Shown here one piece after another: positions 45,707 through 57,200 of a stretch of DNA of 64,000 nucleotides. Location: NCBI GenBank assembly GCA_042854365.1, contig AP031437.1, positions 2,356,001 to 2,420,000 on the forward strand, written 5' to 3'. How positions within the stretch are numbered: the stretch's first letter is position 1; every line of letters starts with the position of its first letter. Both the position numbers and the translations under genes were made by a program. The DNA is from Anaeromassilibacillus sp001305115 (GTDB lineage Bacteria > Bacillota > Clostridia > Oscillospirales > Acutalibacteraceae). The notes under the pieces were generated by a model. The model was not told the DNA's origin, did not search any database, and was given only the letters and a program-made list of their open reading frames with translations.

Positions 45707-46753
45707 TTATTCTCCCTGCCGATAAACGTCTTCCTTGAGATGGAAGCCATCCTTAATAACGGTATCATCAATATTTTCTTTTGTCACCGCAATCACATCG
45801 ATCATCCAATAGGGAACTTGATACGTTCCATCGTCAATGGTCTTTTCTCCATCGATCTCTTTTCCTTCTGCCAAAAGTTTGCAAGCCTCGATGGTCTTAT
45901 CCACCAAATCCGGGATGGGCTTATATACAGTCATCAACTGTGTTCCAACCACAATCCGTTGACAAGCGGCAAGGTCCGCATCGTGTCCCACCACCTTTAC
46001 TTGATCCATCCGTTGCGCTTCTGAAAGGGCATCGATGGCGGCCCAAGCAAGGGAATCGTTAGCCGCTATCACCGCATTCACCCGGTCGCCTTTATCACGA
46101 AGTACATCCGAGGTAAAGGCAAACGCAGTTTCCCGTCGCCAATCCTGTACCCAGGTTTCCCCCACAATTTGAATCTGTCCGGCATCGATAGCCGGCTGTA
46201 GCTGATCCATGCAGCCTTGATGGTACATCTGGCTATTGCTGTCATCTTCTGAACCGTTCAGCAAAATATAACCGCCTTCCGGAACCGCCTCCAAAATCGC
46301 CTTTCCTTGTAGTTCTCCTACTTTATAATTGTCAAAAGAAATGTAAACGTCCACATCTGCATTTTTCACCAAACGATCGTAGGAGATCACAGGGATTCCC
46401 GCCCGTTTGGCCAACCCTACGCACCGCGCAGAATTGTCACAATCGTGTGGGGCAATCACCAACACATCCACCCCTTGTTCCACCATATCGGCTACCTGCT
46501 CATATTGGCGGTCTGCATCGTTATTGGCATTGGTTATCAGGACATCAATTCCTTCCTGTTTCGCTTTTGCAGAAAAAATGTCGCGGTCCCGTAGCCAACG
46601 ATCCTCTTTGAGCGTAGCCATCGAAAAACCGACCAGCAGCCGTTCCTCCTCACTGGAGGTAGGAGCGGGTATTTCATTCTGACACCCTGCCAATAGCAGT
46701 GCAGCGGCCAATGCCAGCGGTGCAGCTCTGCGCAAAAATCTTTTCATTCGCAT
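45707..46753 (-). CDS. XylF-like sugar-binding lipoprotein
   Basis: A 348-residue periplasmic-binding-protein fold of the xylose/multiple-sugar (XylF/ChvE) class. The N-terminus is a lipoprotein signal with lipobox LLAGC (C24), so it should be tethered outside the membrane. Family segments include NANNDADRQYEQV, VDVLVIAPHDCDN and AVIAANDSLAWAAI. No permease or ATPase genes accompany it in the window, so it may feed a transporter elsewhere or serve the sensor. Its ATG overlaps the regulator's stop by one base (TGATG), so it is the last gene of the sensing operon. Confidence 0.85.
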   Translation of the reverse strand: MRMKRFLRRAAPLALAAALLLAGCQNEIPAPTSSEEERLLVGFSMATLKEDRWLRDRDIFSAKAKQEGIDVLITNANNDADRQYEQVADMVEQGVDVLVIAPHDCDNSARCVGLAKRAGIPVISYDRLVKNADVDVYISFDNYKVGELQGKAILEAVPEGGYILLNGSEDDSNSQMYHQGCMDQLQPAIDAGQIQIVGETWVQDWRRETAFAFTSDVLRDKGDRVNAVIAANDSLAWAAIDALSEAQRMDQVKVVGHDADLAACQRIVVGTQLMTVYKPIPDLVDKTIEACKLLAEGKEIDGEKTIDDGTYQVPYWMIDVIAVTKENIDDTVIKDGFHLKEDVYRQGE

Positions 46754-48360
46754 CAGTAGCTCCCCTTTCCATACGACTCTTTGTATTCCGTTGCGGTCAT
46801 ATTGGTCACCTTTTTGAACAATTTGGAAAAATAATTTGGATCGGCATAGCCAACCGCACGAGCAACATCCTTTACCGTATATTCTGTACGTGCCAGATAT
46901 TCCTTTGCTTTTTCCACGCGGACAGCTGTCAACCGGTCGATAAAATTGACGCCAGTTTCTTCCTTATAAAAGCGGCTAAAATAGTAAGGGCTGAGATTGA
47001 CCGCACGGGCGACATCCTCCAAAGCAATTTCTTCGCTGAAATGCTCTTGCATATAGCGGTCTGCCCGGTCGATAATCGAACCAATTTTTTTCTGTTTCCC
47101 AGAATCGATTCGGGTGGCAGTGTCCCGGATAAACCGGCTTTCGATCTCATACAGTGTGTCGGCATCCTTAGCATTCAGGAGATTGGACAGCACAGGGCAA
47201 GAGTTCCCTATCACATTGCCCCATCGTTTTCCAAAGTCGACAACCAGTTCAATCGCACGATTTTTCACTCGGATAAAATCTGGCATCAGGCTTTTACAAA
47301 GATGTGCATACAACTGTTCAAATGCAATGAGCGCTCCCGCTGCATCTCCGTCCGCAGTCCTTTGCAGAACACAGCGTTCCAATCGCTCGTCTTCATCCGC
47401 AGGAAGGTCCTCCATATCCCGTACAGCGTCGTCAATGTGTAGGATACTCATCTCCTTCGAGCGGCCATCCTCCATCCCAAGGGCTTGTAAAGCCTCCCTA
47501 TAGCTTTTTTTCGCTTCCTCAATGCGCCGGTAGACCCGGCCAATTCCAATGGAGATTTCCGGATACAAGCTTCCTACACGTTGGTACAGCGCATTTGCCA
47601 GTTTAATTGCAGCGACTTTTTGCTCAAAAGAAGTCCCTTCTGGACCATTTTCGCAGACATATACCACCAACCGGTTGAGCATGATTGGACCGACCATACA
47701 ATTGCACATCGCTTTTAAAACTTCCCTGTACCGGCTATGAAGCGCCTGACCTCTCACTCCGGCTCCCACACGGTTATTTCCACCTCCGCTATCCTTATCT
47801 TCAAACGCAATCACCATCACATATCCCCCTTCTCCGGGGCTGCCCAGCAAACGGTGATAGCGTTTCAACTCTTCTTCACTGTCCTCAAACATACACAGAG
47901 CATTGATAAAACCGGTTTCCATCATGGGGACAATCATTTCAAACTTTTCTTTGATTTCCAACTCTTTGCGCAGCTGTGCGCGTTGTGCATCTACCTGCGC
48001 AGTAACCTTTTCCATCACCTCCAGTAATTTTGCCTCCCGAATCGGTTTCAAAAGGTATTCCGTCGCCTGTAATTCCATCGCTTCAACCGCATAGTCAAAA
48101 TAGTCGAATGCAGTTGTAATGATAAACTGCGCAGAAGAATTGGTCTCCTTGATCCGCCGAATTGCCTCCAAACCGTTGATGCCTGGCATATTGATGTCCA
48201 TCAAAACAATATCAGGGCGTGTATTATACGCTTTCTCCACAGCGTCTCTCCCCGACCGTGCCTTCCCTACTACTTCAATATCCCTTCGATTTTTGCGAAG
48301 CATATATTCCAATGAATCAATCGCAATCGGCTCATCATCCACCAATAACACCCGATACAT
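46753..48360 (-). CDS. YesN-type AraC-family response regulator
   Basis: A 535-residue cytoplasmic response regulator. The N-terminal receiver domain has the acidic pair D8-D9 and phosphorylated D55 (IVLMDINMPG). A long middle region links to a C-terminal AraC domain with two helix-turn-helix motifs (ALEDVARAVNLSPYYFSRFY; VKDVARAVGYADPNYFSKLF). It pairs with the LytS/YesM-type kinase encoded upstream. Such pairs activate carbohydrate-use genes in Firmicutes, so the flanking glycosidase genes are the natural targets (inference). Confidence 0.93.
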   Translation of the reverse strand: MYRVLLVDDEPIAIDSLEYMLRKNRRDIEVVGKARSGRDAVEKAYNTRPDIVLMDINMPGINGLEAIRRIKETNSSAQFIITTAFDYFDYAVEAMELQATEYLLKPIREAKLLEVMEKVTAQVDAQRAQLRKELEIKEKFEMIVPMMETGFINALCMFEDSEEELKRYHRLLGSPGEGGYVMVIAFEDKDSGGGNNRVGAGVRGQALHSRYREVLKAMCNCMVGPIMLNRLVVYVCENGPEGTSFEQKVAAIKLANALYQRVGSLYPEISIGIGRVYRRIEEAKKSYREALQALGMEDGRSKEMSILHIDDAVRDMEDLPADEDERLERCVLQRTADGDAAGALIAFEQLYAHLCKSLMPDFIRVKNRAIELVVDFGKRWGNVIGNSCPVLSNLLNAKDADTLYEIESRFIRDTATRIDSGKQKKIGSIIDRADRYMQEHFSEEIALEDVARAVNLSPYYFSRFYKEETGVNFIDRLTAVRVEKAKEYLARTEYTVKDVARAVGYADPNYFSKLFKKVTNMTATEYKESYGKGSY

Positions 48361-48449
48361 ACATGCATCCTCCCCTTCTTTTCTCCATCTTCCATTCCCT
48401 TTGATTCTTAAATCTTAAAATACTCGACCGCAGATCCATCCGCAGCCGT

Positions 48450-49964
48450 TCATCCCGTCGTGTCCCCTGTTTCCACCTTCGGAAGCTTCAATAAGAAGCA
48501 GGTCTCTCCCTCTTCGCAGGTGATCTCCATGACGTTGTCTCTACCAAAGAACAGGCGCAATCTTTTCAACACGTTGTCCACACCAATTCCCGATACATGC
48601 CCCTTTCGGACACGTCCTGCTGTTTCTATCTCTCCTAAATCCGCATGCAAAAGCTCCGCGATCTTCTGCGTAGATATCCCTTTTCCGTTGTCGCATACAG
48701 CAACGCGAATTTCTTCCTCTTCTTTCCAAGCCAGCAGGCGTATAACGCCACCATTTTCTCGTTCGCTGATCCCATGGATATATGCATTTTCCACCAGGGG
48801 CTGAAGGGTCATGCGCGGTAAAACAAAGTCCAAGAGATCTGCATCCTCCTCAATTCGCTGCTCAAAACACACGGCATCCCCAAAACGTGTTTGAAGAAGG
48901 TTCATGTAAGCGTTGACATTTTCCAGTTCTTGGCGCAAAGTCGCATTGGTGTCCAATCCTCGAAGGTTATATCGGAAAATATCCGCCGCATTCTGGAAAT
49001 ACGTACAGGTAACATCGTCTCCATGTAGCATGGCCAATTGTGCGCCGATATTGATCGTATTAAAGATAAAATGTGGATTTACCTGGGACTGTAGCGCCAA
49101 TAGCTCGGATTCCCTCAAAGCATTCTTCATTTTTAAGTTGTTGACCTTTTGTTCACTCAAGGCACTCTCAATTCGCTGCTTTTGCCGAAGTTCCTCCACA
49201 TGTCCTTTGATATTGGCTGCCATTAACCGAAAGGTGCGGTACAGGACACTCACTTCCCGGCTGGTTCGGTTTTCCGGAATCTGCACATCAAAATTTCCTG
49301 CCGAAATCTCCTGTGCATAAGAGGCCAGCTGAGAAAGGGGCCGAGTCATCTCTGCGCTAAAAAATACAACTGCAATCGTCATAAACGCTGCTATTACTGC
49401 AATCAACAGGTTATTAAAAACTGTGATCTGCCCCACATCCCGACTGATCGCCGCATAACGTTCTGCACTTCCAATCAAATCGGTACTCATCATCTTTTCC
49501 ATGTAACGGGTGATATACCGGTTTTCTTTGACCGTATCGGTATAGCCCTGTGTATAGCTGTCCACAATGCGGCCGCGCTTTGCACGGATGGTATCATCCG
49601 CCTTTTGTATATAGTGCTCCATCATATTGGACACATTTTTGATGCGAACCCCACGTTCTGTATAGGTGGCGGTTTTTCGTAGTTCCGCAATATTACTACT
49701 CACTGCCGCAGAATGGTTATAGAAAGCGACTAAGCTGTCGGAACTGCTTGTTGAAAAGTAGGTCTCAAACTCCTTTTGCATCAGTTCGACTTCTTTATAG
49801 GCGTTTGCCAATTGGTAATTTTTCTGAAGAATCTCCACGCTGTCATCCATCAAATTTTGGACGGACAAATAGGAGTACAACCCCGCCAACATTGTAATCC
49901 CTATGGACAACAGCAAAAAGGCAACCAACTTTGTTTGATAACGAAAATTTCTTGGACGCCTCAT
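48450..49964 (-). CDS. LytS/YesM-type sensor histidine kinase
   Basis: A 504-residue membrane kinase: an N-terminal helix (about 14-32), an extracellular helical sensor domain, a second membrane helix near 180-205, a HAMP linker (TRPLSQLASYAQEISAGNF), then the His_kinase domain with LQSQVNPHFIFNTI, where the His in NPHF is phosphorylated. The ATP-binding part has N (LVENAYIHG) and G (CDNGKGIS) boxes. It starts 17 bases after the binding-protein gene and is followed by the response regulator. It probably receives its signal from the anchored binding protein. Confidence 0.92.
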   Translation of the reverse strand: MRRPRNFRYQTKLVAFLLLSIGITMLAGLYSYLSVQNLMDDSVEILQKNYQLANAYKEVELMQKEFETYFSTSSSDSLVAFYNHSAAVSSNIAELRKTATYTERGVRIKNVSNMMEHYIQKADDTIRAKRGRIVDSYTQGYTDTVKENRYITRYMEKMMSTDLIGSAERYAAISRDVGQITVFNNLLIAVIAAFMTIAVVFFSAEMTRPLSQLASYAQEISAGNFDVQIPENRTSREVSVLYRTFRLMAANIKGHVEELRQKQRIESALSEQKVNNLKMKNALRESELLALQSQVNPHFIFNTINIGAQLAMLHGDDVTCTYFQNAADIFRYNLRGLDTNATLRQELENVNAYMNLLQTRFGDAVCFEQRIEEDADLLDFVLPRMTLQPLVENAYIHGISERENGGVIRLLAWKEEEEIRVAVCDNGKGISTQKIAELLHADLGEIETAGRVRKGHVSGIGVDNVLKRLRLFFGRDNVMEITCEEGETCFLLKLPKVETGDTTG

Positions 49965-49981
49965 TTTATGTAATGCCTCCC

Positions 49982-50980
49982 TTAATCGAGGTTTTGCTGC
50001 GCTGTCTCTTTGCGAAATTGCTCTAAATTCTCTTTTGTAACCGTATACATCCCCGTGTTGGAGGAATTGCTCACGGTTTCTCCATCCAGCATTCTACAGA
50101 GTTGCTTGACCGATTGGTATCCAATCTGGTAAGCATCCGGACAAACGGAGCCATAAATGACTCCCCGTTCAATGTAATCCAGGGTCTGTGGCATCGCTCC
50201 ATATCCAATCACACAGATGTCACCCACACGGTTGGCATCCACTAAGACCTGTGCAACCCCTGGAGTACTTGTTTCCCCTGTGCACAGAATCAAGTCCACC
50301 TCTGGACGTTCCTCTAAAATTTGGCTCGTACATTTTTCAACTTCAAAGCGTTCTACGTCCACTGGATATACCTGGGTTACTTCAATTTGGGGTGCATCCG
50401 AAAGGGCGTCCATAATCCCTTGAACCTTTAAATTTCGTGAAGAGGAGGGCGCATTTTCCAAAACACTTTCCACCAATATGGCTGCAGTCGCCCGGCCACC
50501 ACAGGCCTGAATCGCCATCTGTCCCAACGAATAACCAGCATCATAACTATTGGAACCAACCGTAGGGACATCTGTCGTTGGAAATAAATCACTTTCAAAG
50601 GTTAAAACAGGAATTTGTGCCTTCTCCGCCATCAACAAAACATTTGCTGTCCTCTCTTCATCCGCTGCCTGTAACGCAAGACCATCCACCGCAGAATACA
50701 CGGCCTGTTCTGCGGTTTCTGCAATCAGTTCCGGGTCTTTTGCCGAAATGTCAGCGAATTCGACATAGATGTTTTCCTCTTTTCCCGCATCCAATGCACC
50801 ACGTTTAAATGTAGACCAGAAATGTTCATTGGAATTCTGTGTAATCAGCTGCACATGCGCCCGTGGCTCTGTCAAGACCGCGGAACCTTCCGGAGCGTAT
50901 TCTCCGGAAAAATAGGTATATCCCACCATAGCGAACAATAAAACAAACACTACGCTTAAAACTGCAAAGAAATACTTCAT
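49982..50980 (-). CDS. Membrane-anchored sugar-binding sensor protein (XylFII-like)
   Basis: A 332-residue periplasmic-binding-protein fold with an uncleaved-looking N-terminal membrane helix (about 4-22) and no lipobox. Family segments include QLITQNSNEHFWSTFKRG, TVGSNSYDAGYSLGQ and VDLILCTGETSTPGVAQV. I start it at ATG 50980, which has GGGGAG at the right spacing; a start 7 codons upstream is possible. Being first in an operon with a LytS-type kinase and a YesN-type regulator, it resembles XylFII of the clostridial XylFII-LytS sensor, in which the binding protein hands ligand status to the kinase. The ligand here is unknown. Confidence 0.85.
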   Translation of the reverse strand: MKYFFAVLSVVFVLLFAMVGYTYFSGEYAPEGSAVLTEPRAHVQLITQNSNEHFWSTFKRGALDAGKEENIYVEFADISAKDPELIAETAEQAVYSAVDGLALQAADEERTANVLLMAEKAQIPVLTFESDLFPTTDVPTVGSNSYDAGYSLGQMAIQACGGRATAAILVESVLENAPSSSRNLKVQGIMDALSDAPQIEVTQVYPVDVERFEVEKCTSQILEERPEVDLILCTGETSTPGVAQVLVDANRVGDICVIGYGAMPQTLDYIERGVIYGSVCPDAYQIGYQSVKQLCRMLDGETVSNSSNTGMYTVTKENLEQFRKETAQQNLD

Positions 50981-51140
50981 GTTTTCTCCCCAATCCACCA
51001 TTCGAATCTTTCAATAATTCTTTACAAAAAACAAAATATTTTGTCTTTTTTGCTACCTTCGTTTTATTATAGATAGTTTTTTTAAGCGAATCAATACAAT
51101 AACACAAGAAAATAATGCCAAGTCTTGACTTTTTCTATAA

Positions 51141-51174
51141 AAAAGGGCCCCCAGTCCTAACGAACTGGGGGCCC
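51141..51174 (-). terminator. Terminator of the second GH2 gene
   Basis: An 11-bp GC stem (51145-51155 with 51164-51174) with TTTTTTATA on the minus strand, about 65 bases past the GH2 stop. It also sits upstream of the sensing operon, whose promoter must lie at about 50981-51140. Confidence 0.88.
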
Positions 51175-51236
51175 TCCTTGCAATTCCGTTTTGAAGAATA
51201 GAGAAAATCACTCCATTCTTCCTTTATTTGTTACGA

Positions 51237-54200
51237 TTATCCAATCGTAACGGTGCAATGTTTCACAGCGTTCTGACCCGACAGAGTCGTGTACACGCCC
51301 GTACTCTGACCCGGTGTACCAATTGCATATACTCTGTAGTAGTAGTCATTGCCGACCTTTGCTACAAACTGCGTCTTGAGCACATTGCCATTTCCAACTG
51401 TGAAGCTCGGCGCCTGATTGTTGCCATTGACTACGGTCATTTTGAAGCAGTATGCGCTGCCTCTCTTCATGGTGAAGTTCACCGTCGTATCCGATACGAC
51501 CGATGCTGCATTTGCCACTGTAGATGCACCGTTCATCACGGCCACTGCTGTTCCTTCTCCAGACGTATTGCCTACAGGCTTTCTGTTGGAAGAAGAACCG
51601 GACCCGGACGAGCTGGAACCCTTCGAATCCGTCTTCAGATTCTTCTCTGCAAGTTCGAGATTCTCAATCAATTCCTTTGCACGCTTTTCTGTGAGGTTCG
51701 GATCAGCCAAACCGTCATTCGCAGCATTCAACGCCTTTCTGAACGCATTTGCGGAAGCTGCCGTGTACTTGTTAAGGTTCTTATTGCTGAGTTCATTTAC
51801 GAGTTCTTCCAGAGCACCTCTGTTCGGAACCAGGCGCATAACTGCCAGAGCAGAAGTCAAATTCGAGGTTACTTCCTCAACCTCCTCCTGCAAAGCTTCC
51901 TCATCATTGTACACTTTAAGCGCTGCATCATATGCACGCTGTAATGCGTCCTTTTCTTCCTGGCTGTTGCTGTAATCACCGAGGTTATCCAGAACCTTCT
52001 TTGCTTCTGTCAAGGCAAGGTTCAGCTGGTCCTTATCAGAAACAAACTGCAAGTCCTTAATCGCTTGATCGAGCGCATTATATGCCTCTGTGATTTCATC
52101 CTGCATTGCATCCACATCGTCGTTCACTTTTTGCGCCGCAGTCAGAGCCTTCTCAAAGGCATCCCATGTGCTGCTGGTAAAGCCGTCTTTCTGAAGATTT
52201 TCTACACTCTTAATCAGAGCATCCAGAGTCGTCTTGTCGCCCTTGCTGAAGTCAATCACATGGATAATATCGAGCAAGTCGGACCATGCCTGATTGATTT
52301 CTTCCTGTGTTGCGGAATAATCTTCCTGTACGGCAACAGCTGTATCCAAGCGAACCCGGAACTTCTCCTTCACTTCCTCCAAGCGGTCCTCATCTTCCAG
52401 GACGCCGTCTTCTACGAGGCCTTTTGCATAATCAATGATGCTATCCAGAATGGTACGATCGGTGACCGTGAATTGGAGATCAACTTCCTCATTCTCTTCT
52501 TCTACGTTCAGGATATACGTATATTCTGTGCCGCCGGTAAAGGTTTCATCCACTTCGCCATTAATGGTTACGGACTGGATCACACGTCCCTCAACTGCGG
52601 GCTTAAAGACCATCTCCACCTGGGAACCGGCTTCTGCATCGCTGTGATATGAACCAATCAGGTCAGCCAGCTTTTGCTCTTCGCCGTCGATGGTCAGCTT
52701 CACAGTTCCACCGTTATAGTTGACCGTCGCTCCGGACGGAGTCGGAACCGGTGTGTCATCCGAAACGATGACCTCAATCGTGGGCTGTCCAGCATTGTTG
52801 GTGACATCTTCCGGAACCTCCATGACGCCATTCAGCGTGTAAGTCCCTGCTACATCGCCATCGTAGTCACCCTGCTCCCAAGTAACAGGCAGGTATGCCA
52901 GCTTTCCAGTATCCAAGAGTGTTGCCACAAGCGTCGGAAGTTCTGCGGTCAGTTCTTCAAAGCTGGTTCCGGTTTCAACCGTAACGCTCTCCGGCTTCTG
53001 AATGGATTCGATAACCGGTGCAGCTGTAGAGCAAATAAACTGTGCATCCGCCCAGTCTGCATGGTCGTTGCCATTCCCGCCCAGTTCATCGACATACAAG
53101 GTGATGGTCTTCGCATCTGCCGGGATTGGTACATCGACCTCCTGTGCCTCGCTGGTGGAGCGCATTGCGCCACTTTCGAATGCAAGGTTTGCACTGTCAT
53201 CGTCAAAGTAAACGCGGAATTCCAAGTTGGCAGTCGTGTTGCCATACTGTTCGCGGTCCACGCCGACCATTGCCTGGAAGCGCTCATAGCCCTTGCCAGA
53301 AATATCAATGACAATGCGGGACGTCGCGTGCGTACCAATGCCCTTTGCAAAGGTCTTCTCTTTGCCGTCCACCGTCAACTTCAACGGATTTCCATCGATA
53401 GAGCGGTCGATCTTTGTGGTGCTGTAGCCACACTCGTTGACCATCCACTGCATATCGCCTGCATACGCGCTGGTCGTCTCTGTAAAGTTGATGGTATAGG
53501 TCTTGCTTACGCCATATTTGTCGGTCGCAGTGATGACTGCAGTCCCCGGAACGCCGTCTGCCTGCTGGATCTCAACTGTACCGGCATCATCCGAAGTCTT
53601 TTCCACTTCTACCAACGGAACGCCAACAAAGGAACCTTCCAGATAAGACATCTCATAGTCGGTCTTAACCGGATCAAAGCTTGCCATCTCAACGCCGTTG
53701 ATAGTGACCTTGTCGATCACATTAAACACAGTGTCAAAGTCTAGTTTGCTTTCTTCCATCTTATCCGTCTGATTGGTGATCGGGATAATACGGAACGAAT
53801 GCGTAACATTCCGATCGCTTGGTACTTGGAATGCAGGAAGAGCTGTACTGCCGCCGCAGCTGTTGTTGCCGAGGCCTCTCTGCATATAGTCCACGGTCCA
53901 AACGATATTTTCGCTCTGTTCAATCTGATAGATGTGTCTGCCAGCGGACGTCGAACTGGTTCCACGGTTGCCAATGCCCATTGCTTCCGGCTGATAACGG
54001 GTTGCGCCGGTCTCCATGGTGTCTTCAGCAGCAATCATCAAACCATTGCCGTTTTCGTCCGTCAAAGAAGTCCATCTGACATCTGTACGGTTTGCAAACT
54101 CCTGCGGATGGAGATACTTGAATTCCTGGCCATCGACGGTCAGATTCTCGCCGTTCTCGTCGGTATTGTATACATCGACGAGGGAACCACTGTTGCGGTC

Positions 54201-57200
54201 ACTGTAGTTCTCAACAGGGCCACGGCCATAGTATTCCATGTTCTGCAGATCGGAATTGACTTCCATCTTCATGCCGACTCTCGGCAGGTTGCCAAGGCTT
54301 GCATTCGGCAACAGGCTGTTTGTCACAACAATGTCGCCATTGCTGTAGAACTTATAGTCCACCTGGTTTGCCGCATTGATCCCCAAGTCGCCCTTGAGGG
54401 AAACCAAAATGACCTTATCCTTTGTCTCTTTTGCGGTCGGAACCGAAACCTCTACCTGTGGATCGGTCATCGTATCAAAGATATTCTTGAGATCTTGTCC
54501 CATGCTGCCATCATTGTCGATGGTCGCTCTGTACAGGTTCAGAACCGGACCCTTTTCAATCAGAGTGGTTCCATCAACCGTATAGTTTTCCAGCACGCCG
54601 GTGGTCTTGTTCAGGGAGAAGCTGAATTCTTGCCCCTGATCGGTGATGCCGGAAGCAGTCAATACATCCGCGTCATCTTCCAGTCCTTCGATAGAAGTAA
54701 ACGGATTCATGCCGCTGACGTTGAGCGCTTCTGCCTTCACTGCCGGGTCAAACTCCAGTTCGAACTGCTCGTAAGCCACTTCAAATCCGGCCTCTGCCCA
54801 TGCGGTGTCTTCTTTCGTCCGGACGCTGAAATTCAGCAGATAATCGGAATTCTCTTCGATGGTATCCGGATCAATCCCGAGATCGATCTGCACCGTTTCC
54901 TCTGTCTGCGGAGCTGTATTAAGATCCAACGTGCCGCTGTTGATCACCTGATCATCTTCCTTGAGTTCCCAGGTAATGTCATAATTGTCCAGATTGGTAT
55001 TGAGGAATTCATTTACAACACGAACCTCGCCATCCTCAATCTTGCCATCGTCATAGAAGCTGACTTCCTGATGGACCTTTTTGACCTCATAAAGCTTTGC
55101 ACTGGGGGTTCTGTCTGCATAAACAACACCGTTGCCGCAGAACCAGTTATCATTGACTTTGGAATCGATCCAGTCGCCGCCGTAACCCCAGAAGTATCCT
55201 TCCTCCGGATAATCCGTGCCGCCGGTAAGCGGAATATCTTCCTCTGCAAAATTGGTTGCAAAGACAACGCTGTCATCCGCCACAGAAATCTCATTTCCTG
55301 CATATGCATTTGCAACTTCTTCTGCAGTCAATGCACGATTGTAAACGCGGGCACTGTCGATCAAGCCGTCAAATGCTCTGCTTGTATACTGCGGGTCGTT
55401 GCCAATCGCCAAACCATAATCCAAAGAGTTGTCGTACGGCTTCGAAACGTTAACTGTCTTACTTCCAGCCTCTTTGCCATCAATATACATGGTGTAAACG
55501 CCATCTGCATTCAGCGTTCCTACCAGATGGTGCCATTCTCCAACATAATTATCCGGCAGGGGCACAGTCAAAGTGCCGGCCGACCAACCGTTGACAAAGA
55601 ATTCCAGATGGCTGCCGTTTGTAGCGCTATACTTGAGGTTGTAGCTTCCATCGCCCTTGGAAATGATCGCTTGGTCTGCAGAAGGCATGGAGTTTGGTTT
55701 TACCCAAGCTTCCAATGTGATGCCTTCGGTGCTGTTTGCATTCAGCTCTTGCTTCGCAGGCATGAAAATTGGAGACTTGGCAGCCAATGTGCCGTTGCGT
55801 CCCTCGGCAAATACAGCGTCCATATCGGAAATCTCTGTATTACTCAGTACACCTGTTTTTGAATCCTTCACCTGATGGAAAGTTGTATTCTCTGGGAAGC
55901 GAGTCGCAACCGACTGATCCATCCAGTCCCAAATGAATCCGCCCTGCACATTTTCGTTGGAGCGTACTTCTTTCCAATACTCGTCAAAGCTGCCTAATGC
56001 GTTGCCCATAGAGTGTGCATACTCGGACCAAATATACGGGAACTTGTTGTTACTATTCTGCGCATAACCAGTCGCACCACCCTGTGCTGGATATTGCACA
56101 CTATAGATATCTACCAAGCACCGCTCACGATAATCTGTATTCATCGGGTCTTCTGCATTGATATTATATCCCTTATTATCGCGTTCGTACTTTCTGATAC
56201 GGCTGGGATCGCGCTCCAAAATCCAATCGGAGGAAATGCGGAAACAATAATCTTCACGATCTGTATTCGCACTCGCATAAGTTGCCTCATTGCCCAATGA
56301 CCAGATGACGACGGACGGATGGTTCTTCAAATTCTCAACCATGGTTTGCGTTCTGTCCAGAACCATACCATTAAACTCCGGATTTGCAGACGGAAGGTCG
56401 CTGTGGGATTCGATATTCGCCTCTGCACAGATATACAGACCCAATTCATCTGCCAACTCATAGGTGAGTTTGTTCTCCGGATAGTGGGACGTACGGATTG
56501 CATTGACGTTGAACTGCTTCATCATCTTCAGATCAGTGACAATCTCGTCCTTTTCAAGGGCGCGCCCCTTCATGAGGTCGGTTTCATGGCGATTAACGCC
56601 ACGGAAAACAATCTTCTCACCGTTGATCTGCATCTGCTGCTGGTTGTCATCGTTGATAATGACCTTATCCACTTCACGGAAGCCGACGCGCTGGCAAGCC
56701 GTTTCAATAACGTTGCCTTCGCTGTCCTTCAGTTCGATGAGCAGCTTGTAGAGGTTCGGCGTATCGGCAAACCACTTGTCCGGATTTTCTATCTTCATGC
56801 TGCCCGTTGCGCGGGTGCCGGTGGTGTCGATCCTCTCCTCAAAGTCTTCCGGAGCAGCCTCTACGCCATTCACCGGAATTTCCATGGATTCAATCTTCTG
56901 ATCATCCATGTCATAAAGGGTGGCTGTAACATTATAATCGCCAGAGATGGACGGGTCCAGGCTTCTGACGTCTACATCCAGAGCCAGCGTCGCGTCCGAA
57001 TTGACTGCATCCTCTTTGTCGTCCAATGTGGTATGTACGAAGAAGTCGCGCAACTCAACATTGGCCTTCGAATAGATGGAAACATCGCGGAAGATGCCGC
57101 TCAAACGGATAAAGTCCTGGTTCTCTAGGAAACTTCCATCGGACCAACGGAAAACTTTCACCGCCAAAGTGTTGGGGGTTCCATCCGTATGGAGATACGG

